Origin: Clostridia bacterium
Lineage (GTDB): Bacteria; Bacillota; Clostridia; Oscillospirales; CAG-272
Direction: 5' to 3'
Length of the DNA: 11,921 nucleotides
Assembly (NCBI GenBank): GCA_024404475.1
Contig: JAKSPV010000034.1
Coordinates: 1 to 11,921, forward strand
A program made the position numbers and the translations under genes. Below the pieces are notes generated by a model. The model made no database searches. It was not told the origin of the DNA and worked only from the letters and a program-made list of their open reading frames with translations. Below, piece after piece: positions 1-5,458 of this stretch (its first letter is position 1; each line of letters starts with the position of its first letter).

Positions 1-822
1 GGCGGCGGCTTTCGCCGCGATGTCGTGCGTGGGCGTGCCGCCCTGCGTGCCCGGGAAGTTCGCCTTGTTGTTCTTCTTCGCGAGTTCTTCGTCGTTCGTC
101 AGGATCATGCCGCCGCGCGGGCCGCGGAGCGTCTTATGCGTCGTGGTGGTGACGATGTCGGCGTACGGCACGGGAGACGGATGCAGACCGGCGGCGACGA
201 GGCCGGCGATGTGCGCCATATCGACCATCAGCATGGCACCGGCGTCGTGCGCGATCTTCGCGATGCGCTCAAAGTCGATGATGCGCGGGTACGCGCAGGC
301 ACCGGCGACGATCAGCTTCGGGTGATACTCGGAGGTGAGCTTTTCGATAACGTCGTAGTCGATGAAGCCGTTGGCGTCAACGCCGTAGGGGATGAAGTTG
401 AAATACTTGCCGGAGAGGTTGACCGGGCTGCCGTGGGTGAGGTGGCCGCCGTTGTCGAGCGACATGCCGAGCACGGTGTCGCCGGGCTGGAGCAGTGCGA
501 AGTAGACGGCGGTGTTGGCCTGTGCGCCGGAGTGCGGCTGCACGTTGGCGAATTTGGCACCGAAAAGCTTGCATGCACGTTCGATGGCGATGTTCTCCGC
601 CACGTCCACACATTCACAGCCGCCGTAGTAGCGCTTTCCCGGATAACCTTCTGCATATTTGTTGGTGAGCGGCGAGCCCATGGCGAGCATGACCGCTTCC
701 GAAACGACGTTTTCACTGGCGATCAGTTCCAGACCGCGGCGCTGACGGCCAAGCTCCGCCAGAACGGCGTCGCCGATCTCGCTGTCGTACTGCCGCAGCA
801 GTTCAATGTTTTCGTTGACCAT
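1..822 (-). CDS. glyA: Serine hydroxymethyltransferase, N-terminal 274 residues (cut by window start)
   Basis: Makes glycine and 5,10-methylene-tetrahydrofolate from serine with PLP, in the cytoplasm; a main source of one-carbon units. The reading frame opens at ATG 822-820 and stays open to base 1, so the C-terminal third lies outside the window. Seen: an N-terminal IASENVVSEAV segment, the YAEGYPGKRYYGGCE block, DMAHIAGLVAAG, and the PLP-lysine motif TTTTHKTLRGPRGG with Lys at residue 230 (codon 135-133), matching Lys229 of the E. coli enzyme. The start is supported by a GGGGGA ribosome site ten bases upstream and by a promoter at 865-893. It is divergently transcribed from the MinD-like gene. 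No glycine riboswitch or other leader is visible; the untranslated leader would be only about 35 nt. The identification is secure. Confidence 0.97.
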   Translation of the reverse strand, partial: MVNENIELLRQYDSEIGDAVLAELGRQRRGLELIASENVVSEAVMLAMGSPLTNKYAEGYPGKRYYGGCECVDVAENIAIERACKLFGAKFANVQPHSGAQANTAVYFALLQPGDTVLGMSLDNGGHLTHGSPVNLSGKYFNFIPYGVDANGFIDYDVIEKLTSEYHPKLIVAGACAYPRIIDFERIAKIAHDAGAMLMVDMAHIAGLVAAGLHPSPVPYADIVTTTTHKTLRGPRGGMILTNDEELAKKNNKANFPGTQGGTPTHDIAAKAAA

Positions 823-864
823 AACAAAATATCCCCCGATCGTATGGTAGAATAGAATACAGTT

Positions 865-893
865 ATCATACCACAAAACATGCGTGATTGCAA
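865..893 (-). promoter_or_regulatory. Sigma-A promoter for glyA
   Basis: On the minus strand the -35 box TTGCAA (893-888) and -10 box TATGAT (870-865) are separated by exactly 17 bases. Transcription should begin near 858, giving a short leader before the glyA start at 822. The boxes lie in an AT-rich island in otherwise GC-rich DNA. Confidence 0.8.
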
Positions 894-921
894 CAGAAAG
901 AGGCGGATTTCTCCGGAAGAA

Positions 922-944
922 AACGGAGGTTTTCCGTTCTTTTT
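922..944. terminator. Weak hairpin with T-tract between divergent promoters
   Basis: AACGGA (922-927) pairs with TCCGTT (933-938) across a five-base loop and is followed by CTTTTT. The minus strand also has a short T-rich tail. It sits just upstream of the -35 box of the MinD-like gene, so it could insulate the two divergent promoters or be a binding site. The stem is only 6 bp, so this is tentative. Confidence 0.25.
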
Positions 945-945
945 A

Positions 946-974
946 TTGACTTTGAGGGCCGGGGCGGGTATAAT
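946..974 (+). promoter_or_regulatory. Sigma-A promoter for the minD-like/mgsA-like operon
   Basis: TTGACT (946-951) and a perfect TATAAT (969-974) have a 17-bp spacer. The start of transcription should be near 981, about 27 nt ahead of the ATG at 1008. This near-consensus promoter rules out the longer in-frame start at 888, which would place the promoter inside the coding region. Confidence 0.85.
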
Positions 975-1007
975 AGAGAAAAGAAGACCGCGGAAAGGAG
1001 CGCTCCC

Positions 1008-1787
1008 ATGACACCGACGAAACTCATGATCTCGTCCTCCAAGGGAGGAATCGGAAAATCGACCGTTTCCGTCGGGCTGGCGCACGCGCTCACGGAGCTC
1101 GGGAAAACCGTTCTTCTCGTCGATCTCGACTTCGGCAACTGCTGCCTCGACATGCTCCTCGGGCTCGAGGACGAGGTGCTCTTCACCGTCGCCGACCGCG
1201 AGACGGTGCTCCGCGATCCCGCGGGTGTCCTTCTGCATCCGGACTGGCCGGAAGGAGACCGGCTCTTCTTCTGCCCGGCGCCGCGCGGCGGACAGTACAA
1301 CCCGGAGATCGGCTCGCTCTGCGAGGTGCTCCGCGCCCTCGAGGACGCCTGCCGTCCCGATTTCGTACTGCTTGACACCGCCGCGGGGATCGAGCTGCCC
1401 CGTGCGCTCGCAGGCGCGTACGCCGAGGGTGCCCTGCTCGTTGCCTCGCAGATGCCGGTGTCGCTCCGCGCCGCGGAAAACACCGCCCGTGCGCTCGAAG
1501 ACCTCGGTCTTTCGCACGTCCGGCTTGTGATCAATAATTTCGATCCCGACGCCGTCCGCTCCGGCGAGAGGTGCGGGATCCTTGCCGCGATCGACCAGGC
1601 GGCCGCACAGACCGTCGGTGTGATCCCGCGCGACCGCGAGCTGATGCTCGCGGCGGAACGCGGAGCGCTTCCGGGGCGTAAATCGCCCGCCGCGCGGGCC
1701 TTCCGCAACGTCGCACGCCGCCTTATGGGAGAAGGAGTCCGACTCTTTGACGGCATTCCCTCGCTTCGCCTGAAAAAACTGCTCTGA
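1008..1787 (+). CDS. MinD/ParA-family ATPase (MinD-like)
   Basis: A 259-residue deviant Walker-A ATPase, the class that dimerises on ATP and positions septa, plasmids or other cargo at membranes. Seen: KGGIGKST (residues 12-19) with the signature first lysine; LLVDLDFGNCCLDMLLG, the switch I/A' segment; DFVLLDTAAGIE, the Walker B region, very close to MinD's DSPAGIE; and VGVIPRDRELMLA, the C-terminal part typical of MinD. The last residues, around RLFDGIPSLRLKKLL, could form an amphipathic helix like the MinD membrane-targeting tail (inference). The start at 1008 is chosen because AAAGGAG (994-1000) lies seven bases upstream. It leads a two-gene operon with the methylglyoxal-synthase-like gene 41 bases downstream. 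No minC or minE is present in the window, so septum placement is plausible but unproven; other MinD-like roles are possible. Confidence 0.85.
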   Translation: MTPTKLMISSSKGGIGKSTVSVGLAHALTELGKTVLLVDLDFGNCCLDMLLGLEDEVLFTVADRETVLRDPAGVLLHPDWPEGDRLFFCPAPRGGQYNPEIGSLCEVLRALEDACRPDFVLLDTAAGIELPRALAGAYAEGALLVASQMPVSLRAAENTARALEDLGLSHVRLVINNFDPDAVRSGERCGILAAIDQAAAQTVGVIPRDRELMLAAERGALPGRKSPAARAFRNVARRLMGEGVRLFDGIPSLRLKKLL

Positions 1788-1828
1788 CCGCTTCGCTCCC
1801 GCATCCCCTCGAAAGGAAAGGTATTACC

Positions 1829-2266
1829 ATGGAAATCGCTCTCATCGCCGACGACTCGAAGAAGGAACTCATGACCCAGTTCTGCATCGCCTACTGCGGA
1901 ATTCTGTCGAAGCACAATCTCTGCTCGACGAACACGACGGGCAAGTTGGTATCGGAGGCGACGGGGCTTGAAATCGAAAAGCTCCTGCCGGGCTCTCACG
2001 GCGGCACCTCGCAGATCTCCTCGCGGATCTCGTACAACGAGATCGACATTTTGCTCTACTTCCGGAGCACGAATCCGAACGAGCGGTTCAAGGAAGCGGA
2101 GTACGAGATGCTCCGGATGTGCGACATGAACAACATTCCGGTGGCGACGAACATTGCGACAGCGGAGACGCTGATCACCGCGCTCGACCGGGGCGACCTC
2201 GACTGGCGCGAGATCGTGAACCCGCGCTCGGCGTACAACCTGCGGAAGAACGGGGAAAAAGGATAA
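1829..2266 (+). CDS. Methylglyoxal-synthase-fold protein, catalytic residues largely lost
   Basis: 145 residues that align end to end, with no gap around the active site, with MgsA, which converts dihydroxyacetone phosphate to methylglyoxal. Retained: IALIADD, TTGKLVSEATGLEIE, the GG of the phosphate loop, and IPVATNIATAE near the C-terminal end. Lost relative to E. coli MgsA: the catalytic Asp71 is Thr60 (GSHGGT instead of GPMGGD), His98 is Phe87, Asp101 is Ala90, Asp91 is Ser80, His19 is Asp8 and Gly46 of TGTTG is Asn35. Asp20 (Asp9 here) and the phosphate-binding threonines (34, 36, 37) remain. The protein may bind a phosphorylated ligand without making methylglyoxal. Ribosome site AAAGGAAAGG is at 1812-1821. 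It is cotranscribed with the MinD-like gene, a pairing familiar from clostridial mre/min/rod clusters that contain mgsA. Family assignment is firm; activity is doubtful. Confidence 0.85.
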   Translation: MEIALIADDSKKELMTQFCIAYCGILSKHNLCSTNTTGKLVSEATGLEIEKLLPGSHGGTSQISSRISYNEIDILLYFRSTNPNERFKEAEYEMLRMCDMNNIPVATNIATAETLITALDRGDLDWREIVNPRSAYNLRKNGEKG

Positions 2267-2288
2267 CAGCCGTGGGACTGTCGTGCGG

Positions 2289-2315
2289 AAACGCGGCAGC
2301 CCCGCGTTTGCTTTT
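2289..2315 (+). terminator. Probable rho-independent terminator after the mgsA-like gene
   Basis: AAACGCGG (2289-2296) and CCGCGTTT (2302-2309) form a perfect 8-bp stem with loop CAGCC, followed after GC by TTTT (2312-2315). It lies 23 bases past the stop codon. The short T-tract makes it moderate rather than strong. Confidence 0.5.
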
Positions 2316-2369
2316 CCCCCTGCGCTTTGATTTTCACGGCGCCGTCGGCGCCTTAGGAAGGAACCTTAT

Positions 2370-3158
2370 ATGAGCAAACCCATCCGCATTCTGATGCTCG
2401 GCGACGTCGTCGGCCGCGAGGGCACGAGCTACCTCGCCGCAGGCCGGCGCCTTTCGTCGCTCCGGCGCTCGCTCGGCGCCGACTTCGTCATCGTCAACGG
2501 CGAAAACGCTGCAGAGGGCAACGGTCTTCTGCCGAAGACCGCCGAGGAACTCTTCGACGCCGGCGCCGACGTCATCACCGGCGGCAACCACACGTGGCGC
2601 CGCCGCGAGCTGACCGACATGCTCGACGAGCGAGCCGAACTGCTCCGCCCGGCGAACTACCCCGACGCGGCCGCCGGTCACGGCTGGGGCATTTTCCCCT
2701 GCGGGATGAAGCAGCTTCTCGTCATCAATCGGATCGGCTGTGTCGAAATGGAGCCGGTCGCCTCACCGTTCGAGACGGCTGACCGCATCCTCGCCGCGGA
2801 GAGGGGCAAATTCGACCTCTGCGTCATCGACTTCCACGCCGAGGCGACGAGCGAGAAGATCGCGCTCGCGCGGTATCTCGACGGCCGCGTCACGGCAGTT
2901 GCCGGGACGCACACGCACGTACAGACCGCGGACGCATCCGTCTTCCCCGGCGGCACGGGCTACATCACCGACCTCGGGATGTGCGGCTCGCCCGCCGGCG
3001 TCCTCGGCGTCAAAACCGAGGCGATCCTCAAAAAATTCCTCGTCAAGACGCCCGTCTTCTTCGAGCCCGCGACGGGCAGCGTGGAGGGGCACGGCGCGCT
3101 CTTCACCGTCGATCCCGCGTCCGGCCGCTGCACCGCGGCGGAGGCGATCTCGTTCTGA
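2370..3158 (+). CDS. ymdB: YmdB-family metallophosphoesterase (2',3'-cyclic nucleotide phosphodiesterase type)
   Basis: 262 residues, the usual length for the YmdB/TIGR00282 family of dinuclear metal phosphoesterases. In Bacillus subtilis YmdB hydrolyses 2',3'-cyclic nucleotides and affects biofilm and sporulation-related expression. Every expected metal ligand is visible: GDVVG with Asp12, NGENAA with Glu45 and Asn46, GGNHTW with Asn73 and His74, DFHAEATSEK with His156, and GTHTHVQTAD with His181 and His183. The start has AGGAAGG (2355-2361) eight bases upstream. Just before that site, 2338-2352 can fold as GGCGCC-GTC-GGCGCC, possibly limiting translation (inference). No convincing promoter was found in the 103 bases upstream, so it may depend on readthrough past the preceding hairpin. 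The common partner ribonuclease Y (rny) is not in the window. Function by family is secure; the physiological role is not shown. Confidence 0.92.
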   Translation: MSKPIRILMLGDVVGREGTSYLAAGRRLSSLRRSLGADFVIVNGENAAEGNGLLPKTAEELFDAGADVITGGNHTWRRRELTDMLDERAELLRPANYPDAAAGHGWGIFPCGMKQLLVINRIGCVEMEPVASPFETADRILAAERGKFDLCVIDFHAEATSEKIALARYLDGRVTAVAGTHTHVQTADASVFPGGTGYITDLGMCGSPAGVLGVKTEAILKKFLVKTPVFFEPATGSVEGHGALFTVDPASGRCTAAEAISF

Positions 3159-3165
3159 GTAACAT

Positions 3166-3335
3166 GGGACGCCTTTTGAAAAGGCGCCCCACACCCCTGC
3201 GAAAACTTTCGGACGGTTCCCGGCCGCGCCCATACAGCCGGGTGCAAGTCCGAACGATTTGCACGATCTAAATTGGTGATGCAGGACAATTTTTAAGTTT
3301 TTCGGGGTGCAGGGGCGCTTTTGCAAAAGCGCCCC
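3166..3335. repeat. 170-bp MITE-like element with imperfect terminal inverted repeats
   Basis: The stretch between ymdB and the next gene begins with a hairpin (CGCCTT / AAGGCG around 3170-3186) and ends with a perfect 24-base palindrome (3312-3335, half-site GGGGCGCTTTTG). Read inward from each end the two termini match: GGGxCGC, TTTTG, AAA, GCGCCCC, ACCCC, GAAAA, CTT appear in the same order, giving imperfect terminal inverted repeats of about 40 bases. The interior can fold as nested stems TCGGAC/GTCCGA (3209-3214, 3248-3253) and CCCGGC/GCCGGG (3219-3224, 3237-3242), with a competing stem GTGCAA/TTGCAC (3242-3247, 3259-3264). There is no open reading frame of interest. It begins eight bases after the ymdB stop and may also help end that transcript. 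No target-site duplication was recognised. Confidence 0.65.
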
Positions 3336-3360
3336 GCGTCCTCCCCATGGAGGTGCCGTT

Positions 3361-4968
3361 ATGAACGGAGCCGCGTACATTCTTTCGTTCCTCAAAGAAA
3401 AGCACGTCGGGACGGTGTTTGCCTATCCGGGCAGCAGCGTTCTGCCGCTCTATGCCGCGCTCTGCGGAAGCGGCATCCGCGTGGTGCTCGCCCGGCACGA
3501 GCAGGGCGCCGCGCACGAAGCCGTCGGCTACGCGAAAGCGACGGGACTCCCCGGCGTCGTGGTAGCGACGTCCGGTCCCGGGGCGACGAATCTCGTCACC
3601 GGCATCGCCGACGCATATCTGGACAGCGCACCGCTGCTCGTCATCACCGGGCAGGTCGCCTCCGGCGCGATCGGACGCGACGCGTTCCAGGAAGCCGACA
3701 TCATGGGCATCACGATCCCGGTCACGAAGCACAACTACCTCATCAAAAAGCCGGACGATCTGCCGTGCTCGCTCGAGGAGGCGTACCGCGTCGCGACGTT
3801 CCCGCGCATGGGCCCCGTCCTCGTCGATATCACCGGCGACGTTTTCGACGCCGAGATCCCCGCGGAGGCAACGCGATTTGAGTGCCTCCTGCCGCGCCAC
3901 CACCAGAACGATTTCCGGCTCCGGCAGGCCGCGCTCGACGTCCGCGCCGCGCTCGAAAAAGCCGAAAAGCCGCTCCTCCTCGTCGGAGGCGGCGTAGCCG
4001 CCGCCGGTGCGTCCGAATCGCTCCGCGCGCTGGCCGGCGCCGGGCACATCCCCGTCGTTGTCACCATGATGGGCCGCGCCGTCGGCGCGGGCGACGGGTT
4101 CCCCGAGCTCGTCGGCATGGCGGGCGTCTACGGAACACGCGAGGCGAACGAAGCGCTCGCCGACTGCGATTTGCTTCTTGCCGTCGGCACACGGTTCTCC
4201 GACCGCACCGTGCCGGACGCCGCCGCGCTCGAAAAAGGGCGGACGATCGTCCACGCCGATCCCGACTCCGCGGAGCTCGCGAAGAACGTCCGCGCCGACA
4301 TCTGCGTCTGCTGCGGCGCCGTCCGCATGATCGAAATGCTCCGCGCGATCCTCGCCGATCTGCCCGAAGAGAAGAAAAACACGTTCGCCGCGTTCGCGGC
4401 GAAACACACGGCAAAGTCCCGCGAGAAAGGCGTCTTCGGGACGCTCTGCGGGGTGCTTGCCGCCTATGAAGCCGCGCATCCCGGCACGCGCGTCGTCGCC
4501 GACGTCGGCCTCGTCCAGACTGCGCTGGCGCGCGGGCTTGCGCTCCGGGAGGAGCGCGCATTCGTCACCTCGGGCGGTCTCGGCGCCATGGGCTTCGGCC
4601 TCCCCGCCGCGATCGGCGCCGCTTACGCGCTGGCTGACACCGGACGCGCCGCGGAAGGCACCCGCGTCATCACCGTCGCCGGCGACGGCGCGTTCCAGAT
4701 GACCGCGCACGAGCTGCCGCTTCTCCGCCGTGTGCCCGTCCCCGTCAAGGCGATCGTTCTTGACAACGGCTCGCTCGGCATGGTCGCCGAGCTGCCGAAC
4801 GGAAAAGGCGGCGTGTACGACCTGCCCGATAATCCCGATTTCGCGGCGCTCGCCGCCGCTTACGGCGTCCCCGCCGCCGCGGCGTGCGCGGGGGACGGCG
4901 GCCTTGCCGCTGCACTCGACGCGTTCCTCGCGTCGCCCGGAAGCGGCGTCTTCGTCATCGCAGAGTAG
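3361..4968 (+). CDS. Acetolactate-synthase-like ThDP enzyme, shortened C-terminus
   Basis: 535 residues closely resembling the large subunit of acetohydroxyacid synthase (IlvB), which joins two pyruvates to 2-acetolactate or pyruvate to 2-ketobutyrate for branched-chain amino acids. Seen: VFAYPGSSVLPLY; RHEQGAAHEA with the ThDP-activating Glu47; ATSGPGATNLVTGIADAY; GRDAFQEADIMGIT; and the ThDP/Mg site GDG (441-443) with Asn469, the standard 27 residues after Asp442. Start ATG 3361 is chosen over an in-frame GTG at 3307 because GGAGG (3349-3353) lies seven bases upstream and the earlier start would run through the repeat palindrome. Oddities: the GMVRQW motif reads GMVAEL, replacing the tryptophan that governs 2-ketobutyrate preference; the protein stops at VFVIAE, without the usual ENVxPMVPPG tail. 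No ilvN regulatory subunit follows. It could be a specialised paralog or a decaying copy. Confidence 0.85.
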   Translation: MNGAAYILSFLKEKHVGTVFAYPGSSVLPLYAALCGSGIRVVLARHEQGAAHEAVGYAKATGLPGVVVATSGPGATNLVTGIADAYLDSAPLLVITGQVASGAIGRDAFQEADIMGITIPVTKHNYLIKKPDDLPCSLEEAYRVATFPRMGPVLVDITGDVFDAEIPAEATRFECLLPRHHQNDFRLRQAALDVRAALEKAEKPLLLVGGGVAAAGASESLRALAGAGHIPVVVTMMGRAVGAGDGFPELVGMAGVYGTREANEALADCDLLLAVGTRFSDRTVPDAAALEKGRTIVHADPDSAELAKNVRADICVCCGAVRMIEMLRAILADLPEEKKNTFAAFAAKHTAKSREKGVFGTLCGVLAAYEAAHPGTRVVADVGLVQTALARGLALREERAFVTSGGLGAMGFGLPAAIGAAYALADTGRAAEGTRVITVAGDGAFQMTAHELPLLRRVPVPVKAIVLDNGSLGMVAELPNGKGGVYDLPDNPDFAALAAAYGVPAAAACAGDGGLAAALDAFLASPGSGVFVIAE

Positions 4969-5039
4969 GAGAACGCTCCCTGTGCCCCCTGAACGACGCC
5001 AAGTAAGGCGTATTCGCACGTCTGCTTCCGTCGTTCCCC

Positions 5040-5066
5040 GAATATTGCCGCTGAGCGGCAATATTC
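5040..5066. repeat. 13-bp perfect inverted repeat (left-arm hairpin)
   Basis: GAATATTGCCGCT and AGCGGCAATATTC flank a single central G (5053). It has the same layout (A/T-rich outer half, CCGC/GCGG centre) as the right-arm hairpin at 5269-5294. No T-tract follows, so it is not a typical terminator. Confidence 0.8.
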
Positions 5067-5091
5067 CTACGTTTGTTTACTTCCAACTGCA

Positions 5092-5206
5092 CCAATATCG
5101 GAACTGCACCCTTTTTGGGGTGCAGTTTTTTGTTGGGTGCATATCCGTGCAGTTGTCTGCACAAATCAGAAATCCTGCACTTGCGCCGTGCAGGTTCCTG
5201 TATTGG
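5092..5206. repeat. Inner inverted-repeat pair rich in TGCAC/GTGCA motifs
   Basis: CCAATATCGGAACTGCAC at 5092-5109 mirrors GTGCAGGTTCCTGTATTGG at 5188-5206 with few mismatches. Between them are several further TGCAC/GTGCA words and a 7-bp hairpin CCTGCAC-TTGCGCC-GTGCAGG (5174-5194). It may be a smaller element nested in the larger one, or the core of a structured RNA. Confidence 0.5.
5102..5131 (+). terminator. Strong rho-independent terminator
   Basis: AACTGCACCC (5102-5111) and GGGTGCAGTT (5118-5127) form a perfect 10-bp stem with a six-base loop, running into six consecutive T (5126-5131). It would stop plus-strand transcription from the ymdB and acetolactate-synthase-like genes before the TerB operon. 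The minus strand lacks a T-tract. Confidence 0.8.
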
Positions 5207-5268
5207 AGAGGTCGAAAACCTTTTTGAGGGTTTCGTGGTGTGGGGCGTTCGATTTGCACCCATCGTTG

Positions 5269-5294
5269 AAATTTCGCCGCAAGCGGTGAAATTT
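5269..5294. repeat. 12-bp inverted repeat (right-arm hairpin)
   Basis: AAATTTCGCCGC (5269-5280) pairs with GCGGTGAAATTT (5283-5294) with one G-T position, separated by AA. It is the counterpart of the hairpin at 5040-5066. Confidence 0.7.
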
Positions 5295-5366
5295 TGGGAA
5301 CGAGCGAAGCCACATGCGGGACAAGATAAACGTCGCGCTCGTTCGTTGCAAAGTCCCCCACGTCGT

Positions 5367-5392
5367 TTCCCCGCCGAAAAAGTTCCCGCCGG
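5367..5392 (+). promoter_or_regulatory. Two direct repeats just upstream of the TerB-operon promoter
   Basis: TTCCCCGCCG (5367-5376) and TTCCCGCCGG (5383-5392) are offset by 16 bases and end one base before the -35 box. Such placement suits a regulator binding in tandem, but in GC-rich DNA the match may be chance. Confidence 0.25.
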
Positions 5393-5393
5393 A

Positions 5394-5422
5394 TTGACTT
5401 TTTCCGAGATCCGTGATATAAT
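5394..5422 (+). promoter_or_regulatory. Sigma-A promoter for the TerB/ATPase/phosphoesterase/helicase operon
   Basis: TTGACT (5394-5399) and perfect TATAAT (5417-5422) are 17 bp apart. Transcription should begin near 5429, about 30 nt before the GTG start. Overlapping the likely start site is a small inverted repeat ATTCT (5423-5427) / AGAAT (5435-5439) that could be an operator. Confidence 0.85.
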
Positions 5423-5458
5423 ATTCTATTCCAAAGAATCCGGAAAGGAGGCGCCGCC

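Larger units (their letters stand above)
4991..5344. repeat. 354-bp nested inverted-repeat element (MITE-like)
   Basis: The gene-free stretch 4969-5458 is mostly filled by this. The left arm (4991-5066) read on the minus strand matches the right arm (5269-5344) read on the plus strand: hairpin, then GGGAACGA, then GAAGC, then a GTGCG/ATGCG segment, then CGTCGTTC or CGCTCGTTC. In each arm an outer stem (GAACGACG/CGTCGTTC at 4991-4998 and 5029-5036; GAACGAGCG/CGCTCGTTC at 5298-5306 and 5336-5344) encloses about 30 bases and abuts a second hairpin (5040-5066 and 5269-5294). The middle holds another inverted pair (5092-5206) and a terminator. No credible protein is encoded on either strand. It starts 22 bases after the stop of the acetolactate-synthase-like gene. 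Mobility is inferred from structure only. Confidence 0.55.

Noticed and set aside
888..1007. Upstream extension of the MinD-like protein
   Set aside because: A near-consensus promoter and an ideal ribosome site lie inside this stretch, so translation starts at 1008.
3209..3264. Possible riboswitch or group II intron fragment (GCCGGGTGCAAGTCCG)
   Set aside because: It lacks a cobalamin-box or intron domain V arrangement. The pairing is better explained as the interior of the inverted-repeat element.
3307..3360. GTG start extending the acetolactate-synthase-like protein by 18 residues
   Set aside because: It would translate through the repeat palindrome; GGAGG seven bases before ATG 3361 marks the start.
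3268..5061. 597-codon minus-strand frame opposite the acetolactate-synthase-like gene
   Set aside because: Its low-complexity, charged translation shows no domain, and the plus-strand gene has clear ThDP-enzyme motifs.
5355..5359. CCCCC next to both ends of the 354-bp element as a target-site duplication
   Set aside because: Five C residues in GC-rich DNA are too weak, and the copies are not at equal distance from the arm ends.
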